From assembly GCF_003986935.1 (NCBI RefSeq), contig NZ_RJZE01000002.1:62001-126000 (forward strand): a DNA stretch of 64,000 nucleotides, read 5' to 3'. The notes beneath the pieces were generated by a model. It made no database searches, was not told the origin of the DNA, and saw only the letters and a program-made list of their open reading frames with translations. Below, piece after piece: positions 10,024 through 19,735 of this stretch. The stretch comes from Paraburkholderia kururiensis JCM 10599 = LMG 19447 (GTDB lineage Bacteria > Pseudomonadota > Gammaproteobacteria > Burkholderiales > Burkholderiaceae). Position 1 is the first letter of the stretch. Every line of letters starts with the position of its first letter. The position numbers and the translations under genes are program-made.

Positions 10024-10325
10024 CCCAGCGGGTTGCCGGCGGATTGCCGGGTCCGGTCCCCGGGCCCGAATAATCCCGGCTTCGAAAAACAAATCAGGGA
10101 GGAGGCGCGGCGGGTGGATACCTCAGGTACCACCCGCCCCCACACCAGGCTGCGCGTTGAGGTACGCGCGTTCGCAGGCCAGTATGGTCGACCCCATACG
10201 ACGGACTGCAAGCCTGGAAAAAATGCCAACGCGGCACAACCGCGACAGCACGCAAAAGAACGGAACGCGCCGGACCACCGGCGCGATTTCGCTGCGGGCC
10301 GCGTTTTTGACGGCCTCGCTTGTCG
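10024..10325. other. Convergent gap with a strong GC hairpin
   Basis: This gap separates the aceA stop from the leftward universal stress gene. I see no gene. It holds one striking inverted repeat at 10109-10138: GGCGGGTGG pairs with CCACCCGCC, and the inner TACCT pairs with AGGTA. There is no T run on either side, so if it stops transcription it does so atypically, or it protects the aceA 3' end. Confidence 0.6.
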
Positions 10326-10760
10326 CTATCGATACACGATCACAGGAATCTTCGTATGGGTCAGCACGCGCTGCGTCTCGCTGCCGATCAGCAGGCTGCC
10401 CAGGCCACGCCGTCCGTGCGAGGCCATGAAGATCACGTCACAACCGCCCTGCTCCGCGGCTTCGATGATCCCGAGATACGGTGACGGGTGCACGCTCGTC
10501 TGGCAGTCGCAGGCCACGCCCGCGCTGCGCGCGGCTTGCTCGACCTCCTGCAGATGCACCTGCGCTTCACGTTCGCTGCGCTGCTGGAAATCGACGGGCG
10601 GCTCGATCACGACTTCGGAAAACGGCGAGTACGGATATTGCGGCAGGCACGCATACGCCGTCACGCGCGCCCCCACGGCTCGGGCGAGATCGATGGCGCC
10701 GTCGATCGCCTTCTTCGACAGTTCCGATCCGTCGGTTGGAACGAGGATGTGCCTGAACAT
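10326..10760 (-). CDS. Universal stress protein, UspA family
   Basis: A 144-residue single Usp domain. The N-terminus MFRHILVPTDGSELS and the C-terminal ATP-binding pattern GRRGLGSLLIGSETQRV are the family's defining features, indicating a nucleotide-binding (UspFG-type) member. The ATG at 10760 gives the canonical Usp start. It lies between the two glyoxylate-bypass genes and is transcribed leftward, starting 184 nt past the end of the LysR gene. The role in stress survival is inferred from the family. Confidence 0.9.
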   Translation of the reverse strand: MFRHILVPTDGSELSKKAIDGAIDLARAVGARVTAYACLPQYPYSPFSEVVIEPPVDFQQRSEREAQVHLQEVEQAARSAGVACDCQTSVHPSPYLGIIEAAEQGGCDVIFMASHGRRGLGSLLIGSETQRVLTHTKIPVIVYR

Positions 10761-10944
10761 GGCGCCCTCCGTGGTGGGCAGCGGCGCGATCTGCACAGCG
10801 CCGGACTGCGGCGGTGGTGTCGGAATGGTCTCGCATCGCGGACCTCTTGCTTCGATTCTAGTGCGCCGAAAAACGCCCCAGCACACGGGTGCGGGTCTGT
10901 ACCCATATCGGAAACCCGCGCGCAGCGCGGCGCAAGGCGCGGCG

Positions 10945-11853
10945 TCAACCTTCGCCCCAGTACCCGGGCTGCTCGTAGGTATGTTTGAGGAAATCGAGAA
11001 AGAGCCGCACGCGCAGCGGCAAATGGCGGCGCTGCGGAAACACGGCGTGAATGCCGATGGGCGGCGCGGCAAAAGCGTCGAGCACGCTCACGAGCCGTCC
11101 GGCCAGCACGTCGGTGCCGACCTCCCACCAGGAGCGCCACGCGAGCCCGTGCCCTTCGAGACACCATTCGTGCAGGACCGCACCGTCCGAGCATTCCATG
11201 GTGCCCGAGACGCGGATCGAGACCACCTTGTCGTCCTGCTGGAACGTCCAGCCACGCTGCTGGTTGGCGCTCGCCGCCAGCGCAAGGCAATTGTGATGGG
11301 CGAGATCGGCGAGCGTGGCCGGCGCGCCGCGGCGTGCGAGGTAGCCCGGCGAAGCCACGCAGAGCCGCCGGTTCTCGCCCAGCCGCAACGACACGAGCGA
11401 CGAATCCGGCAATTCGCCGAGACGCACGGCGCAGTCGAAGCCTTCGTTCACGAGGTCCACCATGCGGTCCGAGAGATCGAGCGTGACCGAGACGTCGGGA
11501 TGCGCCACGGTGAACGCGGGCACGAGCGGCGCCACGTGGCGCCGTCCGAAACCCGCCGGCGCCGAGACGCGCAGGTGGCCGCTTGCCTTGACCCCGCCCG
11601 CCGACACGCTCGCTTCGGCGTTCTGCATCTCATGCAGCACGCGCTGGCAGTCTTCGAGAAACGCAGAGCCTTCGAACGTGAGCGTGATGCGCCGCGTGGT
11701 GCGCACGAGCAGTTTCACGCCGAGGCGCTCTTCGAGGGCGTCGATGCGCCGCCCGATGATGGCGGGCGCCACGCCCTCGGCCTGTGCCGCGGCCGAAAGG
11801 CTGCCCTTCGCCGCCACGGCAACGAAGGTTTCGATCTGTTTGAAGCGGTCCAT
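10945..11853 (-). CDS. LysR-family transcriptional regulator
   Basis: A 302-residue LTTR. The N-terminal winged helix-turn-helix is residues 1-60 (MDRFKQIETFVAVAAKGSLS, then AEGVAPAIIGRRIDALEERLG), followed by the two-lobed substrate-binding fold. It is of the CrgA/DmlR-like subgroup by its IRVSAPAGFGR-like region. It is divergent from the haloacid dehalogenase gene across 164 nt, the usual arrangement for an LTTR and its target, so that HAD gene and possibly aceB behind it are candidate targets. The effector is unknown. Confidence 0.88.
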   Translation of the reverse strand: MDRFKQIETFVAVAAKGSLSAAAQAEGVAPAIIGRRIDALEERLGVKLLVRTTRRITLTFEGSAFLEDCQRVLHEMQNAEASVSAGGVKASGHLRVSAPAGFGRRHVAPLVPAFTVAHPDVSVTLDLSDRMVDLVNEGFDCAVRLGELPDSSLVSLRLGENRRLCVASPGYLARRGAPATLADLAHHNCLALAASANQQRGWTFQQDDKVVSIRVSGTMECSDGAVLHEWCLEGHGLAWRSWWEVGTDVLAGRLVSVLDAFAAPPIGIHAVFPQRRHLPLRVRLFLDFLKHTYEQPGYWGEG

Positions 11854-12017
11854 CGCGTCACCGTAAGCGGTTCGAGCGTCGGAAAAATGAGTTTCCGAGC
11901 AGTGAGCGACAGATTAGGTAGATGGAAGTAAAAGATCAAGTGACGATTCAGGGCTTTCTTTGCTTTTACCATCACGAATAGAATCGTCGTTGACCTCTGA
12001 TAACGGAGCGCACGGCT

Positions 12018-12797
12018 ATGTCGGCCACAACGACACCCTTTCCCAAAGCAGTGATTTTCGACGCGTACGGCACGCTCTTCGACGTGCATTCGGTCATCGC
12101 CGCAGCCGAGCAGTTGTTCGCGGGCCACGGAATCGCGCTGTCGCAGCTGTGGCGGCAAAAGCAGATCGAATACACGCAGCTGCGCACGCTCTCCGACCCC
12201 GAAGGCGGCGCGCGCTACCAGCCGTTCTGGAACGTCACGCTCGACGCCTTGCGCTTCTCCGCCCGCAAGCTGGGCCTGCCGCTCACCGCCACCGGTGAAA
12301 AGCGGCTGATGGACGAATACGCGTGTCTCTCGGCTTTTCCCGACGTGCTGCCCGTGCTGCGGCAGTTGCGCGCCCGCGATAGCAGCAATAGCGCAGGGCG
12401 CGCGCCGGGCCTCGCCATTCTCTCGAACGGCAATCCGCAGATGCTCGACATCGCCATCAAGAGCGCCGGCATGACCGGGCTCTTCGATCACGTGCTTTCC
12501 GTGGACGCCGTGCGCGCCTACAAGCCCTCGCCCGCAGCCTATGCACTCGGCACGCAGGCTTTCGGTGCTGCCCCGCGCGACATCGTGTTCGTTTCGTCGA
12601 ACGGTTGGGACGCCGCGGGCGCCGGCTGGTTCGGCTACACCACGTTCTGGATCAACCGCCAGGGCGCGCCCGCGGAGGAACTCGGCGTGCGGCCCGACGG
12701 CACAGGCAGCGGCATGGCGGAACTCGCCGCATTTCTCGAAACCCATGCGCCGCCCGACCGGAGCGCGGCCCGCGTGCGCCACAGCCCCGGCGCATGA
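12018..12797 (+). CDS. Haloacid dehalogenase, type II (L-2-haloacid dehalogenase family)
   Basis: A HAD hydrolase of 259 residues. The nucleophile motif [11 protein letters not shown] places Asp at 15. Later segments retain every catalytic signature of type II dehalogenases: Arg in [29 protein letters not shown] and [12 protein letters not shown]. It could convert L-2-haloacids to D-2-hydroxyacids. It precedes aceB by 94 nt on the same strand, and dehalogenation of haloacetate gives glycolate, which feeds glyoxylate. The link to the bypass is therefore plausible but inferred. Confidence 0.85.
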   Translation: MSATTTPFPKAVIFDAYGTLFDVHSVIAAAEQLFAGHGIALSQLWRQKQIEYTQLRTLSDPEGGARYQPFWNVTLDALRFSARKLGLPLTATGEKRLMDEYACLSAFPDVLPVLRQLRARDSSNSAGRAPGLAILSNGNPQMLDIAIKSAGMTGLFDHVLSVDAVRAYKPSPAAYALGTQAFGAAPRDIVFVSSNGWDAAGAGWFGYTTFWINRQGAPAEELGVRPDGTGSGMAELAAFLETHAPPDRSAARVRHSPGA

Positions 12798-12838
12798 AGG
12801 GCCGCCGTTCCGCGTGGACGGCGTACGCAGTAACCGCT

Positions 12839-12871
12839 TTCACATCCGATTCACATCCGACTCACATCTGA
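12839..12871 (+). repeat. Three tandem 11-nt repeats before aceB
   Basis: TTCACATCCGA occurs twice (12839-12849, 12850-12860) and is followed by a diverged copy CTCACATCTGA (12861-12871), ending 20 nt before the aceB start. The same core reappears in tandem after fabI (29012-29058). Confidence 0.8.
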
Positions 12872-12891
12872 CCGACCAGGGAGCAGCCATC

Positions 12892-14484
12892 ATGGCCAAT
12901 TCGTTGCAGACACCGCAGGGCATGCAGATTACCGGCGAGATCGCGCCGGGCTTCGAAACGATCCTCACGCCAGAGGCGCTGGCGCTCGTCGCGCAACTGC
13001 ATCGCGCGTTCGAGCCGCGCCGCCAGGAACTGCTCAAGGCACGCGCTGAGCGCACGAAGCGCCTCGACGCCGGCGAGCGCCCCGACTTCCTCGCTGAAAC
13101 GAAGAGCGTGCGCGATGGCGACTGGACCATTGCCCCGCTGCCGCAAGACCTGGCATGCCGCCGCGTGGAAATCACGGGCCCGGTCGAGCGCAAGATGATC
13201 ATCAACGCGCTGAACTCGGGCGCGGACTCGTACATGACCGACTTCGAGGACTCGAACACCCCGAACTGGAACAACCAGATCACCGGTCATATCAATCTCA
13301 AGGACGCTGTCCGCCGCACCATTTCGCTCGAGCAGAACGGCAAGTCGTATCGCCTCAACGACAAGATCGCGACGCTGATCGTGCGTCCGCGCGGCTGGCA
13401 CCTCGACGAAAAGCACGTGACCGTGGACGGCCAGCGCGTCTCGGGCGGCATCTTCGACTTCGCGCTGTACCTGTTCCACAACGCGAAGGAATTGATCGCG
13501 CGCGGCAGCGGCCCGTACTTCTATCTGCCGAAGATGGAGAGCCACCTCGAAGCGCGCCTGTGGAACGACGTCTTCGTCGCCGCCCAGGAAGCTGTCGGCA
13601 TTGCCCGCGGCACGATCCGCGCCACCGTGCTGATCGAAACGATCCTCGCTGCGTTCGAGATGGACGAGATTCTCTATGAACTGCGCGAGCACAGCTCGGG
13701 CCTCAACGCAGGCCGCTGGGACTACATCTTTTCGGCCATCAAGAAGTTCAAGAACGACAAGGACTTCTGCCTCGCGGACCGCTCGCAGATCACGATGACC
13801 GTGCCGTTCATGCGCGCCTATGCACTGCAGCTGCTCAAGACGTGTCACCGCCGCAATGCGCCCGCTATCGGCGGCATGAGCGCGCTCATTCCGATCAAGA
13901 ACGATCCGGCCGCCAACGACAAGGCAATGGGCGGCGTGCGTTCGGACAAGGCGCGCGACGCAGGCGACGGCTACGACGGCGGCTGGGTCGCGCACCCGGG
14001 CCTCGTGCCCGTGGCGATGGAAGAGTTCGTCAAAGTGCTTGGCGACAAGCCGAACCAGATCGGCAAGCAGCGCGACGATGTGCAGGTGACAGCGAAGGAT
14101 CTGCTCGACTTCCGTCCGGAAGCGCCGATCACCGAAACGGGTCTGCGCAACAACATCAACGTGGGCATCCACTACCTGGGCTCGTGGCTCACCGGTAACG
14201 GCTGCGTGCCGATCCACAACCTGATGGAAGACGCCGCCACAGCAGAAATTTCGCGCTCCCAGGTATGGCAGTGGATCCGCTCGCCGAAGGGCACGCTGGA
14301 GGACGGCCGCAAGGTCACGGCCGAACTCGTGCGCGCCCTCGCGAAAGAGGAACTCGTGAAGGTGAAGAACGTGGTGGGGGGCGATACGGCGCCGTACGAG
14401 CGCGCGGCTGAAATCTTCGAGCAGATGTCCACGGCAGAGCAGTTCACGGAATTCCTCACGCTGCCGCTGTACGAGGAAATCTGA
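12892..14484 (+). CDS. aceB: Malate synthase A
   Basis: Condenses glyoxylate with acetyl-CoA to malate, completing the glyoxylate bypass begun by AceA. The 530-residue length and the conserved segments ([80 protein letters not shown]) are those of the AceB isoform rather than the longer GlcB. GGGAG precedes the ATG at 12892. A GC hairpin without a T run (14507-14535) follows the stop. Confidence 0.97.
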   Translation: MANSLQTPQGMQITGEIAPGFETILTPEALALVAQLHRAFEPRRQELLKARAERTKRLDAGERPDFLAETKSVRDGDWTIAPLPQDLACRRVEITGPVERKMIINALNSGADSYMTDFEDSNTPNWNNQITGHINLKDAVRRTISLEQNGKSYRLNDKIATLIVRPRGWHLDEKHVTVDGQRVSGGIFDFALYLFHNAKELIARGSGPYFYLPKMESHLEARLWNDVFVAAQEAVGIARGTIRATVLIETILAAFEMDEILYELREHSSGLNAGRWDYIFSAIKKFKNDKDFCLADRSQITMTVPFMRAYALQLLKTCHRRNAPAIGGMSALIPIKNDPAANDKAMGGVRSDKARDAGDGYDGGWVAHPGLVPVAMEEFVKVLGDKPNQIGKQRDDVQVTAKDLLDFRPEAPITETGLRNNINVGIHYLGSWLTGNGCVPIHNLMEDAATAEISRSQVWQWIRSPKGTLEDGRKVTAELVRALAKEELVKVKNVVGGDTAPYERAAEIFEQMSTAEQFTEFLTLPLYEEI

Positions 14485-14506
14485 GTATCGTGACTGCTAT
14501 TGCGGG

Positions 14507-14535
14507 GCCGGCCCGGCTGTGAAAGGCGGGCCGGC
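14507..14535 (+). terminator. GC hairpin after aceB
   Basis: GCCGGCCCG (14507-14515) pairs perfectly with CGGGCCGGC (14527-14535) across an 11-nt loop, 23 nt past the aceB stop. No T tract follows, so termination would be non-canonical. Confidence 0.45.
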
Positions 14536-14610
14536 TCGCGGCGGCGCGTGGAGTGGGTGGCGGCGTAGCGCACGCGGGTTGAGAAAATCTCGGGCGACCT
14601 CAGACGTCGC

Positions 14611-15021
14611 TCAGCGCGTGCGACGATGCGCCACCCAGTCTCCGTTCCTGATCTCCGGCAATCCTCTCGTCGACTCCAGCGCGACGGGATAGAACCGGCA
14701 GGTGAATGCCACGCCGTGCAGCTCGACCTGCGTGTGGCGGGCGAGAAACAACCCTTCCACGCCCGGATACACCTCTTCGATCTCATCGAGCACGGCGACG
14801 AGCGCATCGTCGATCTCGTAGACGTCGCCCTTCACAGGCAACGCGCGATCGCCCACCTGCTCCACCACCAGGCCCGGATACGCGCCGAAGTCGAACAGCC
14901 TCCCCGGCACACAGGCCTCGCCCACGAGCACCGGCGCCGCGATGTCGTAGCGCGCCGCGGCTGCATTGATGTCGTTGATCTCTCCCGCCCGCAAGGTGCC
15001 GTAGACGAACACGTACTGCAT
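14611..15021 (-). CDS. Gamma-glutamylcyclotransferase family protein (AIG2/GGCT-like)
   Basis: A small 136-residue protein starting MQYVFVYGTLRAGE, the YGTLR signature of the gamma-glutamylcyclotransferase-like fold. The GRLFDFGAYPGLV and GDVYEID segments are also typical. Family members cleave gamma-glutamyl-amines or dipeptides to 5-oxoproline, with a Glu as acid/base. EIEEVYPG near the middle is the likely position. The start at 15021 lies 16 nt downstream of the rraA stop, so the two are likely cotranscribed. Confidence 0.85.
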   Translation of the reverse strand: MQYVFVYGTLRAGEINDINAAAARYDIAAPVLVGEACVPGRLFDFGAYPGLVVEQVGDRALPVKGDVYEIDDALVAVLDEIEEVYPGVEGLFLARHTQVELHGVAFTCRFYPVALESTRGLPEIRNGDWVAHRRTR

Positions 15022-15037
15022 CAAGCGTCTCCCGACT

Positions 15038-15529
15038 TCAGAGCGGCACGTTGGCAACCAGCACGCCGTCCGCATCGGCGTAGACCCATTCGCCAGGCCG
15101 CACGGTGGTGCCGGGCAAGCGCACCGGCACGTCGCGCTCGCCGCCGCCGCGTTTCTGGCTGCGCTGCGGATTCGTGGCCAGCGCGGCAATGCCGATTTCG
15201 CATTCGTTGAGCTCGACCGTGTCGCGCACGCAGCCGTACACCACGATGCCCGCCCAGCCGTTGGTCTCTCCGAGCTTGCCGAGGTTGCCCCCGACCAGCG
15301 CGCATCGCAGACTACCTCCGCCGTCCACCACGAGCACGCGGCCCTCGCCGGGTTGTTCGAGCGCGGCACGCACGAGCGTGTTGTCTTCGAAGACCTTCAG
15401 CGTGGCGGCCGGACCGCAAAAGGCCGGCGTGCGGCCGAAGAAACGAAAGACCGGATCGAGCACGCGCAGCGTGCCGGCGGCGAGCTGGTCCTCGTGCGCG
15501 TCGCAGAGATCTGCAGTGGCCTGGGTCAT
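15038..15529 (-). CDS. rraA: Ribonuclease E activity regulator RraA / HMG aldolase family
   Basis: A 163-residue RraA-type protein with the family core [20 protein letters not shown] around 68-87 and GCVRD at 99-103. RraA of E. coli binds RNase E and lowers its activity. Many members of the same fold are divalent-metal 4-hydroxy-4-methyl-2-oxoglutarate/oxaloacetate aldolases, whose G-x-R-D metal site is also present here (R102, D103). A strong GGAGGAAG precedes the ATG at 15529. Which of the two activities applies cannot be told from sequence alone. Confidence 0.88.
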   Translation of the reverse strand: MTQATADLCDAHEDQLAAGTLRVLDPVFRFFGRTPAFCGPAATLKVFEDNTLVRAALEQPGEGRVLVVDGGGSLRCALVGGNLGKLGETNGWAGIVVYGCVRDTVELNECEIGIAALATNPQRSQKRGGGERDVPVRLPGTTVRPGEWVYADADGVLVANVPL

Positions 15530-15766
15530 GGAGCTTCCTCCCAATGGTTTGGGTTTGGCAATGGGTTCGACGTCGTCGAAATCGCACGCATTATGCCCGC
15601 ATATGAGGCAGGGAAGAAAAGGCGGCGGCCATCGGCCGACGGGGCTCCGCATGGGGTTGTGCCCCGGCGGCCATGCGAGCCTCGCAGACGCGAGGAGCGA
15701 GCCTGCAGCGTGTGCTTCGCCCGCCTACAATGTCGGAGCCGCCGCCGTCCCGGAGCCGCGCCCACC

Positions 15767-16666
15767 ATGCCACTCGACGCCACCTCGCCATCTTCTGACC
15801 AGGTCCATTTCGCCGACATTCCGCCGGACTTCGCGCCTACGCCGGTTCATCCCATCCGCGTGCGTTCGCGGCCCATGCCGGCTGGCGTGCGCATCGCGCG
15901 GCACACACACGGTTGGGCGCAGGTTGCCTACGCATCGCGCGGCGTGCTGCGCGTGGCCACCACCGGGACGACCTGGATGGTGCCGCCCTCGCGCGCGATC
16001 TGGGTGCCGCCGCATGTGACGCACGAAGTCGTCATCGTGGAAGACGCGTTCCTGCGCACGCTCTATGTGGACGAGACGGTAGTGCCCGAGGGACTGGATG
16101 CGTGCCGCGTGGTGGAGGTATCGGGGCTGCTGCGCGAGGTGATCGCGGCACTCGACACGCAAGGGCTGCCTTCGTATCGTGAGCGGCTGCTCGGCACGCT
16201 GGCCCTCGACGAGATCACGCGCTCCGAGCCGTTGCCGCTCTCGGTGCCGATGCCCGCGGAAAAGCGGCTGCGCACGCTCTGCGAAGCGCTGATTGCCGAT
16301 CCGGCCGGCTCGGTGTCGCTGGAACACTGGGCGGCCAGCATCGGCGCGAGCACGCGCACCATCGCCCGGCTGTTCCGCCAGGAACTGGGCATGAGCTTCT
16401 CGCAGTGGCGCCAGCAGGCCATCCTCGCTCGTGCGATTCCCTTGCTGAACCAGGGGCGGCCCATGTCGCTCGTCGCGGAGGAACTCGGCTACCAGAGCCA
16501 GAGCGCGTTTTCGGCGATGTTCCGACGGGCCTTCGGGCAGAGTCCGCGCGCGTTCATCGCACGCGACATCGCGCATCGCGAGGACAACGGGACCACGCTC
16601 GCCACCCCAGACGAGCTGTTGTCGTCTGACGTTGAGGCCGACACCGCGCCACCTGTGCGCACGTAA
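15767..16666 (+). CDS. AraC-family transcriptional regulator
   Basis: A 299-residue regulator with a cupin-type N-terminal sensing domain (residues about 25-115; RIARHTHGWAQVAYASRGVLR) and a C-terminal double helix-turn-helix (about 180-280; SLEHWAASIGASTRTIARLFRQELG, then a second helix pair ending FGQSPRAFIA). It is divergent from rraA across about 240 nt, so it may control rraA and the GGCT gene. The ligand is unknown. Confidence 0.88.
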   Translation: MPLDATSPSSDQVHFADIPPDFAPTPVHPIRVRSRPMPAGVRIARHTHGWAQVAYASRGVLRVATTGTTWMVPPSRAIWVPPHVTHEVVIVEDAFLRTLYVDETVVPEGLDACRVVEVSGLLREVIAALDTQGLPSYRERLLGTLALDEITRSEPLPLSVPMPAEKRLRTLCEALIADPAGSVSLEHWAASIGASTRTIARLFRQELGMSFSQWRQQAILARAIPLLNQGRPMSLVAEELGYQSQSAFSAMFRRAFGQSPRAFIARDIAHREDNGTTLATPDELLSSDVEADTAPPVRT

Positions 16667-16767
16667 TCTGCGGTGGATAAACTGCGGTACCACGCAATTG
16701 CTGAAGCGGGTTGGCGGGCGCAGAAGAACGGGTTTAGAGACTGACGAAAGCGATGGGATCCATCGCA

Positions 16768-17232
16768 TTACACCTTGCGCGCCATGTGCCGGATGGAGCC
16801 GAGCCGGGCCAGCCGGGGGCCCGCGGGCCGATATCCCATGCGCTGATAAAGTTTTGCCGCCGGGTTGTCGACGAACACACGTAGCTGAAGCTCCTTCAGA
16901 CCGCGTTCGCGCGCCCACTGATGCGAGATGCCGAGCAGGAAGGTGCCTGCGCCCTGATGTCGGTGGCCTTCGGCGATCTGTACGTCCCGGATATGCAGCG
17001 AGTCGTTTTCTTCAGTCACCCGCAGTACGCCGATCGCTTCGCCCTCAGCTTCCAGAATGAAGTTCTCGGATTCGCGCCAGCTCGCGAGAAACAGGTCGCC
17101 GCGCCAGACGAGATGGTGCCGCCGATAATAGCCGTCCATGTTCGTGCGCGTAAGCGCTTCGGCGAACTCGAAGTCTTCCATGGTGGCGCCGCGCAGGTGG
17201 AAGCGGGATGGAACGTCGTTCGGGGCAAACAT
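16768..17232 (-). CDS. GNAT family N-acetyltransferase
   Basis: A 154-residue acetyltransferase. The acetyl-CoA binding loop is RHQGAGTFLL in the middle, followed by LRVFVDNPAAKLYQRMGY, the usual C-terminal beta-bulge and Tyr region. The start at 17232 gives MFAPNDVPSRFHLRGATMEDFEFAE, a normal GNAT opening. The substrate is unknown. It lies between the convergent AraC gene and the tRNA block, and is separated from the latter by about 150 nt without features. Confidence 0.8.
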   Translation of the reverse strand: MFAPNDVPSRFHLRGATMEDFEFAEALTRTNMDGYYRRHHLVWRGDLFLASWRESENFILEAEGEAIGVLRVTEENDSLHIRDVQIAEGHRHQGAGTFLLGISHQWARERGLKELQLRVFVDNPAAKLYQRMGYRPAGPRLARLGSIRHMARKV

Positions 17233-17388
17233 GGCACACCGGCGAGAGAAGAACCTGCACAACGGTAAGGCAGGCCGCGTGTGCTGGCAATGGCTGTTTT
17301 TCCCGAAGCGGCGGCGAACGACGGACTGGCGTTTCGATCCGGCAAGTTCAAGGCAAGCGCGAACGCTCGGCGCCCAAGGGACCAAACA

Positions 17389-17424
17389 ACAAAAAAGCCA
17401 GCTGGGTACTCCCAGCGGGCTTCT
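17389..17424 (-). terminator. Terminator after the distal tRNA-Asp
   Basis: On the minus strand AGCCCGCTGGGAGTACCCAGCTGGCT folds into a stem and is followed by T6. It closes the leftward tRNA block 6 nt after tRNA-Asp copy 1. Confidence 0.8.
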
Positions 17425-17430
17425 CGTTTC

Positions 17431-17507
17431 TGGCGGAGCGGACGGGACTCGAACCCGCGACCCCCGGCGTGACAGGCCGGTATTCTAACCGACTGAACTA
17501 CCGCTCC
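17431..17507 (-). tRNA. tRNA-Asp(GTC), copy 1
   Basis: A 77-nt cloverleaf including encoded CCA, with anticodon GTC and T-arm GGTTCGAGTCC. It is identical as far as I can read to the copy at 17729-17805. It is the last gene of the tRNA block. Confidence 0.97.
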
Positions 17508-17593
17508 AAACTCTACAGCTTCGCGCACATCGCCTTGTGGCCGGGTACGCTGCATCGCCTCATGCTGCACGGCGCTGCTACCCTGTGTGTCTT

Positions 17594-17669
17594 TGGCGTC
17601 CCCTAGGGGATTCGAACCCCTGTACTCACCGTGAAAGGGTGATGTCCTAGGCCTCTAGACGAAGGGGAC
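17594..17669 (-). tRNA. tRNA-Glu(TTC), copy 1
   Basis: A 76-nt cloverleaf with encoded CCA and anticodon TTC (CCTTTCACG). It is identical by eye to the copy at 17887-17962 and forms a Glu-Asp pair with copy 1 of tRNA-Asp, 86 nt apart. Confidence 0.97.
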
Positions 17670-17690
17670 AACACAGGCTTACACCTTAAT

Positions 17691-17726
17691 AAAAAAGCCC
17701 GCTCAAGTGCGCCTGAACGGGCTTTG
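17691..17726 (-). terminator. Terminator-like hairpin between the two Glu-Asp tRNA pairs
   Basis: On the minus strand AGCCCGTTCAGG pairs imperfectly with CTTGAGCGGGCT and is followed by T6. It sits directly behind tRNA-Asp copy 2 and only 21 nt before tRNA-Glu copy 1, so it divides the block. Confidence 0.7.
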
Positions 17727-17728
17727 TC

Positions 17729-17805
17729 TGGCGGAGCGGACGGGACTCGAACCCGCGACCCCCGGCGTGACAGGCCGGTATTCTAACCGACTGAACTACC
17801 GCTCC
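17729..17805 (-). tRNA. tRNA-Asp(GTC), copy 2
   Basis: A 77-nt tRNA with encoded CCA and anticodon GTC. It is the second member of the promoter-proximal Glu-Asp pair, separated from tRNA-Glu copy 2 by 81 nt. Confidence 0.97.
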
Positions 17806-17886
17806 AGTCTTTACATCATGGCTTACGGGCGTCGGTTAGTTCCCGCATGCTGCTTCGCCGGTTACTGCTTGGCGCCGCTAATGTCC

Positions 17887-17962
17887 TGGCGTCCCCTAGG
17901 GGATTCGAACCCCTGTACTCACCGTGAAAGGGTGATGTCCTAGGCCTCTAGACGAAGGGGAC
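17887..17962 (-). tRNA. tRNA-Glu(TTC), copy 2
   Basis: A 76-nt tRNA with encoded CCA and anticodon TTC, same sequence as copy 1. It lies 181 nt downstream of tRNA-Ala within the same leftward block. Confidence 0.97.
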
Positions 17963-18143
17963 ATAATCTTTGCAGATTGACCGCTTCTGCAGCGTATTGC
18001 TCATTGCGCTGCTTATTGCCCGCAACTTACTGCTAACTACCTGCAACAGCGAAGACCGCTATATTAACTGCCCTACCGCTGCTTGTGAAGCCTTTTTTCT
18101 ACAAACACCCGGCTGGGTAGAAAGGGCATTCACGATGTTCTGA

Positions 18144-18219
<76 letters not shown>

Positions 18220-18237
18220 TTGCAGAACAGAAGCGAG

Positions 18238-18266
18238 ATTGTAGAGACCGAATTGCGGTTTGTAAA
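18238..18266 (-). promoter_or_regulatory. Sigma-70 promoter of the tRNA block
   Basis: On the minus strand TTTACA (18261-18266) and TACAAT (18238-18243) are separated by exactly 17 nt and lie 19 nt before tRNA-Ala. Each hexamer matches consensus at five of six positions. Confidence 0.8.
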
Positions 18267-18325
18267 TACCCTTTGAGCTTTCACACGCAACTTTTTCGCT
18301 CGCAACGAACCCGCAGCGACCCCGC

Positions 18326-19735
18326 TTATGCCAGCGCCTTGCTGATGCGCTCCACCACTACCTCGCGCGAGAAGAGCGAAAGTACGCTATCGATCGAGGG
18401 CGTGTGCGTGGTGCCCACCACCAGCAGACGAACAGGCATCGCGAGCTGCGGCATCTTGAGCTTGTGAGCAGCGAGCGTGGCCTTCAGCGCGGCCGCGATG
18501 CCCTCCTTCGTCCACTCGGCGCTGCGCAACGCCGTGGCAAGATCCGCGAGTGCGCCACGCACGACATCGGTTACGTGCTGCGCCAGCGCTTCAGGTTCAG
18601 GCTGCGGCTCGCGGTAGAACATGACAGCGTTTTCCGCGATCTCTCTGACGGTCGACGCCCGATCCTTGAGCAACGCGATCACACCGTCCAGTGACGGGCC
18701 TGCCTCGATCATCGCCGCTTCGATGCCAAGCGTCGCGAAGAACGGCTTGGCCAGTTCGGCAAGACGCGCGCTGTCGGTCTCTTTGATGTAGTGATTGTTG
18801 AGCCAGTTCAACTTGTTGTGGTCGTACTGCGCGGGCGACTTGCCGAGGTGCTCGAGGTCGAACCATTCGACGAACTGCTCACGCGAGAAAATCTCGGCGT
18901 CGCCATGTGACCAGCCGAGCCGCGCGAGATAGTTGAGCACGGCCTCGGGCAGATAGCCCTCGTCGCGATAGCCCATCACGCTCATGGCGCCATGACGCTT
19001 GCTCATCTTCTCGCCCTGTTCGTTGAGCACCGTGGGCAGATGCGCGTAGACCGGCGGCTGCGCACCGAGCGCACGCAGGATGTTGATCTGGCGCGGCGTG
19101 TTGTTCACGTGGTCGTCGCCGCGAATCACGTGCGTGATGCGCATGTCGAGGTCGTCCACCACGACGCAGAAGTTGTAGGTGGGCGTGCCGTCGGGACGCG
19201 CGATCACGAGATCGTCGAGTTCCTCGTTGGAGATTTCCACCCGTCCTTTCACGGCGTCGTCCCATGCCACAACGCCGGTCAGCGGATTCCGGAAGCGCAG
19301 CACCGGCTTCACGCCTTCCGGGGGCGTGGGCAGCGTCTTGCCGGGCTCGGGCCGCCACGTGCCGTCGTAACGCGGCTTGAGGCCCTCGGCGCGCTGTCTT
19401 TCACGCAGCGCGTCCAGTTCTTCCGTCGACATGTAGCAGGGGTACACGAGGCCCTGCTCCGCCATCTGCGCCAGCACCTCGCGATAGCGGTCCATGCGCT
19501 GCATCTGGTAGAACGGGCCCTCGTCGTAATCGAGACCGAGCCACGCCATGCCTTCGAGAATGGCGTCGACCGACTCCGACGTCGAGCGTTCCAGGTCCGT
19601 GTCCTCGATGCGCAGCACGAAGATCCCTTTGTGATGGCGCGCGAACGCCCACGGGTAAAGCGCGGAGCGAATGTTGCCGAGATGGATGAAACCGGTGGGA
19701 CTCGGTGCGAAGCGGGTACGGACAGAGGTGGTCAT
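18326..19735 (-). CDS. gltX: Glutamyl-tRNA synthetase
   Basis: A class I aminoacyl-tRNA synthetase of 469 residues that charges tRNA-Glu. The N-terminal ATP site is [18 protein letters not shown] (a HIGH-type motif with Leu), and KMSKR appears as GEKMSKRHG. The start at 19735 gives the canonical [15 protein letters not shown]. The gene is downstream of the tRNA promoter region on the same strand but has its own upstream gap. Its substrate tRNA-Glu is encoded twice within 1 kb, probably a coincidence of layout. Confidence 0.96.
   Translation of the reverse strand: MTTSVRTRFAPSPTGFIHLGNIRSALYPWAFARHHKGIFVLRIEDTDLERSTSESVDAILEGMAWLGLDYDEGPFYQMQRMDRYREVLAQMAEQGLVYPCYMSTEELDALRERQRAEGLKPRYDGTWRPEPGKTLPTPPEGVKPVLRFRNPLTGVVAWDDAVKGRVEISNEELDDLVIARPDGTPTYNFCVVVDDLDMRITHVIRGDDHVNNTPRQINILRALGAQPPVYAHLPTVLNEQGEKMSKRHGAMSVMGYRDEGYLPEAVLNYLARLGWSHGDAEIFSREQFVEWFDLEHLGKSPAQYDHNKLNWLNNHYIKETDSARLAELAKPFFATLGIEAAMIEAGPSLDGVIALLKDRASTVREIAENAVMFYREPQPEPEALAQHVTDVVRGALADLATALRSAEWTKEGIAAALKATLAAHKLKMPQLAMPVRLLVVGTTHTPSIDSVLSLFSREVVVERISKALA

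Noticed and set aside
12839..12871. Tandem repeats considered as a replication or phage attachment site
   Set aside because: Only three short copies, no associated genes or DnaA boxes seen.
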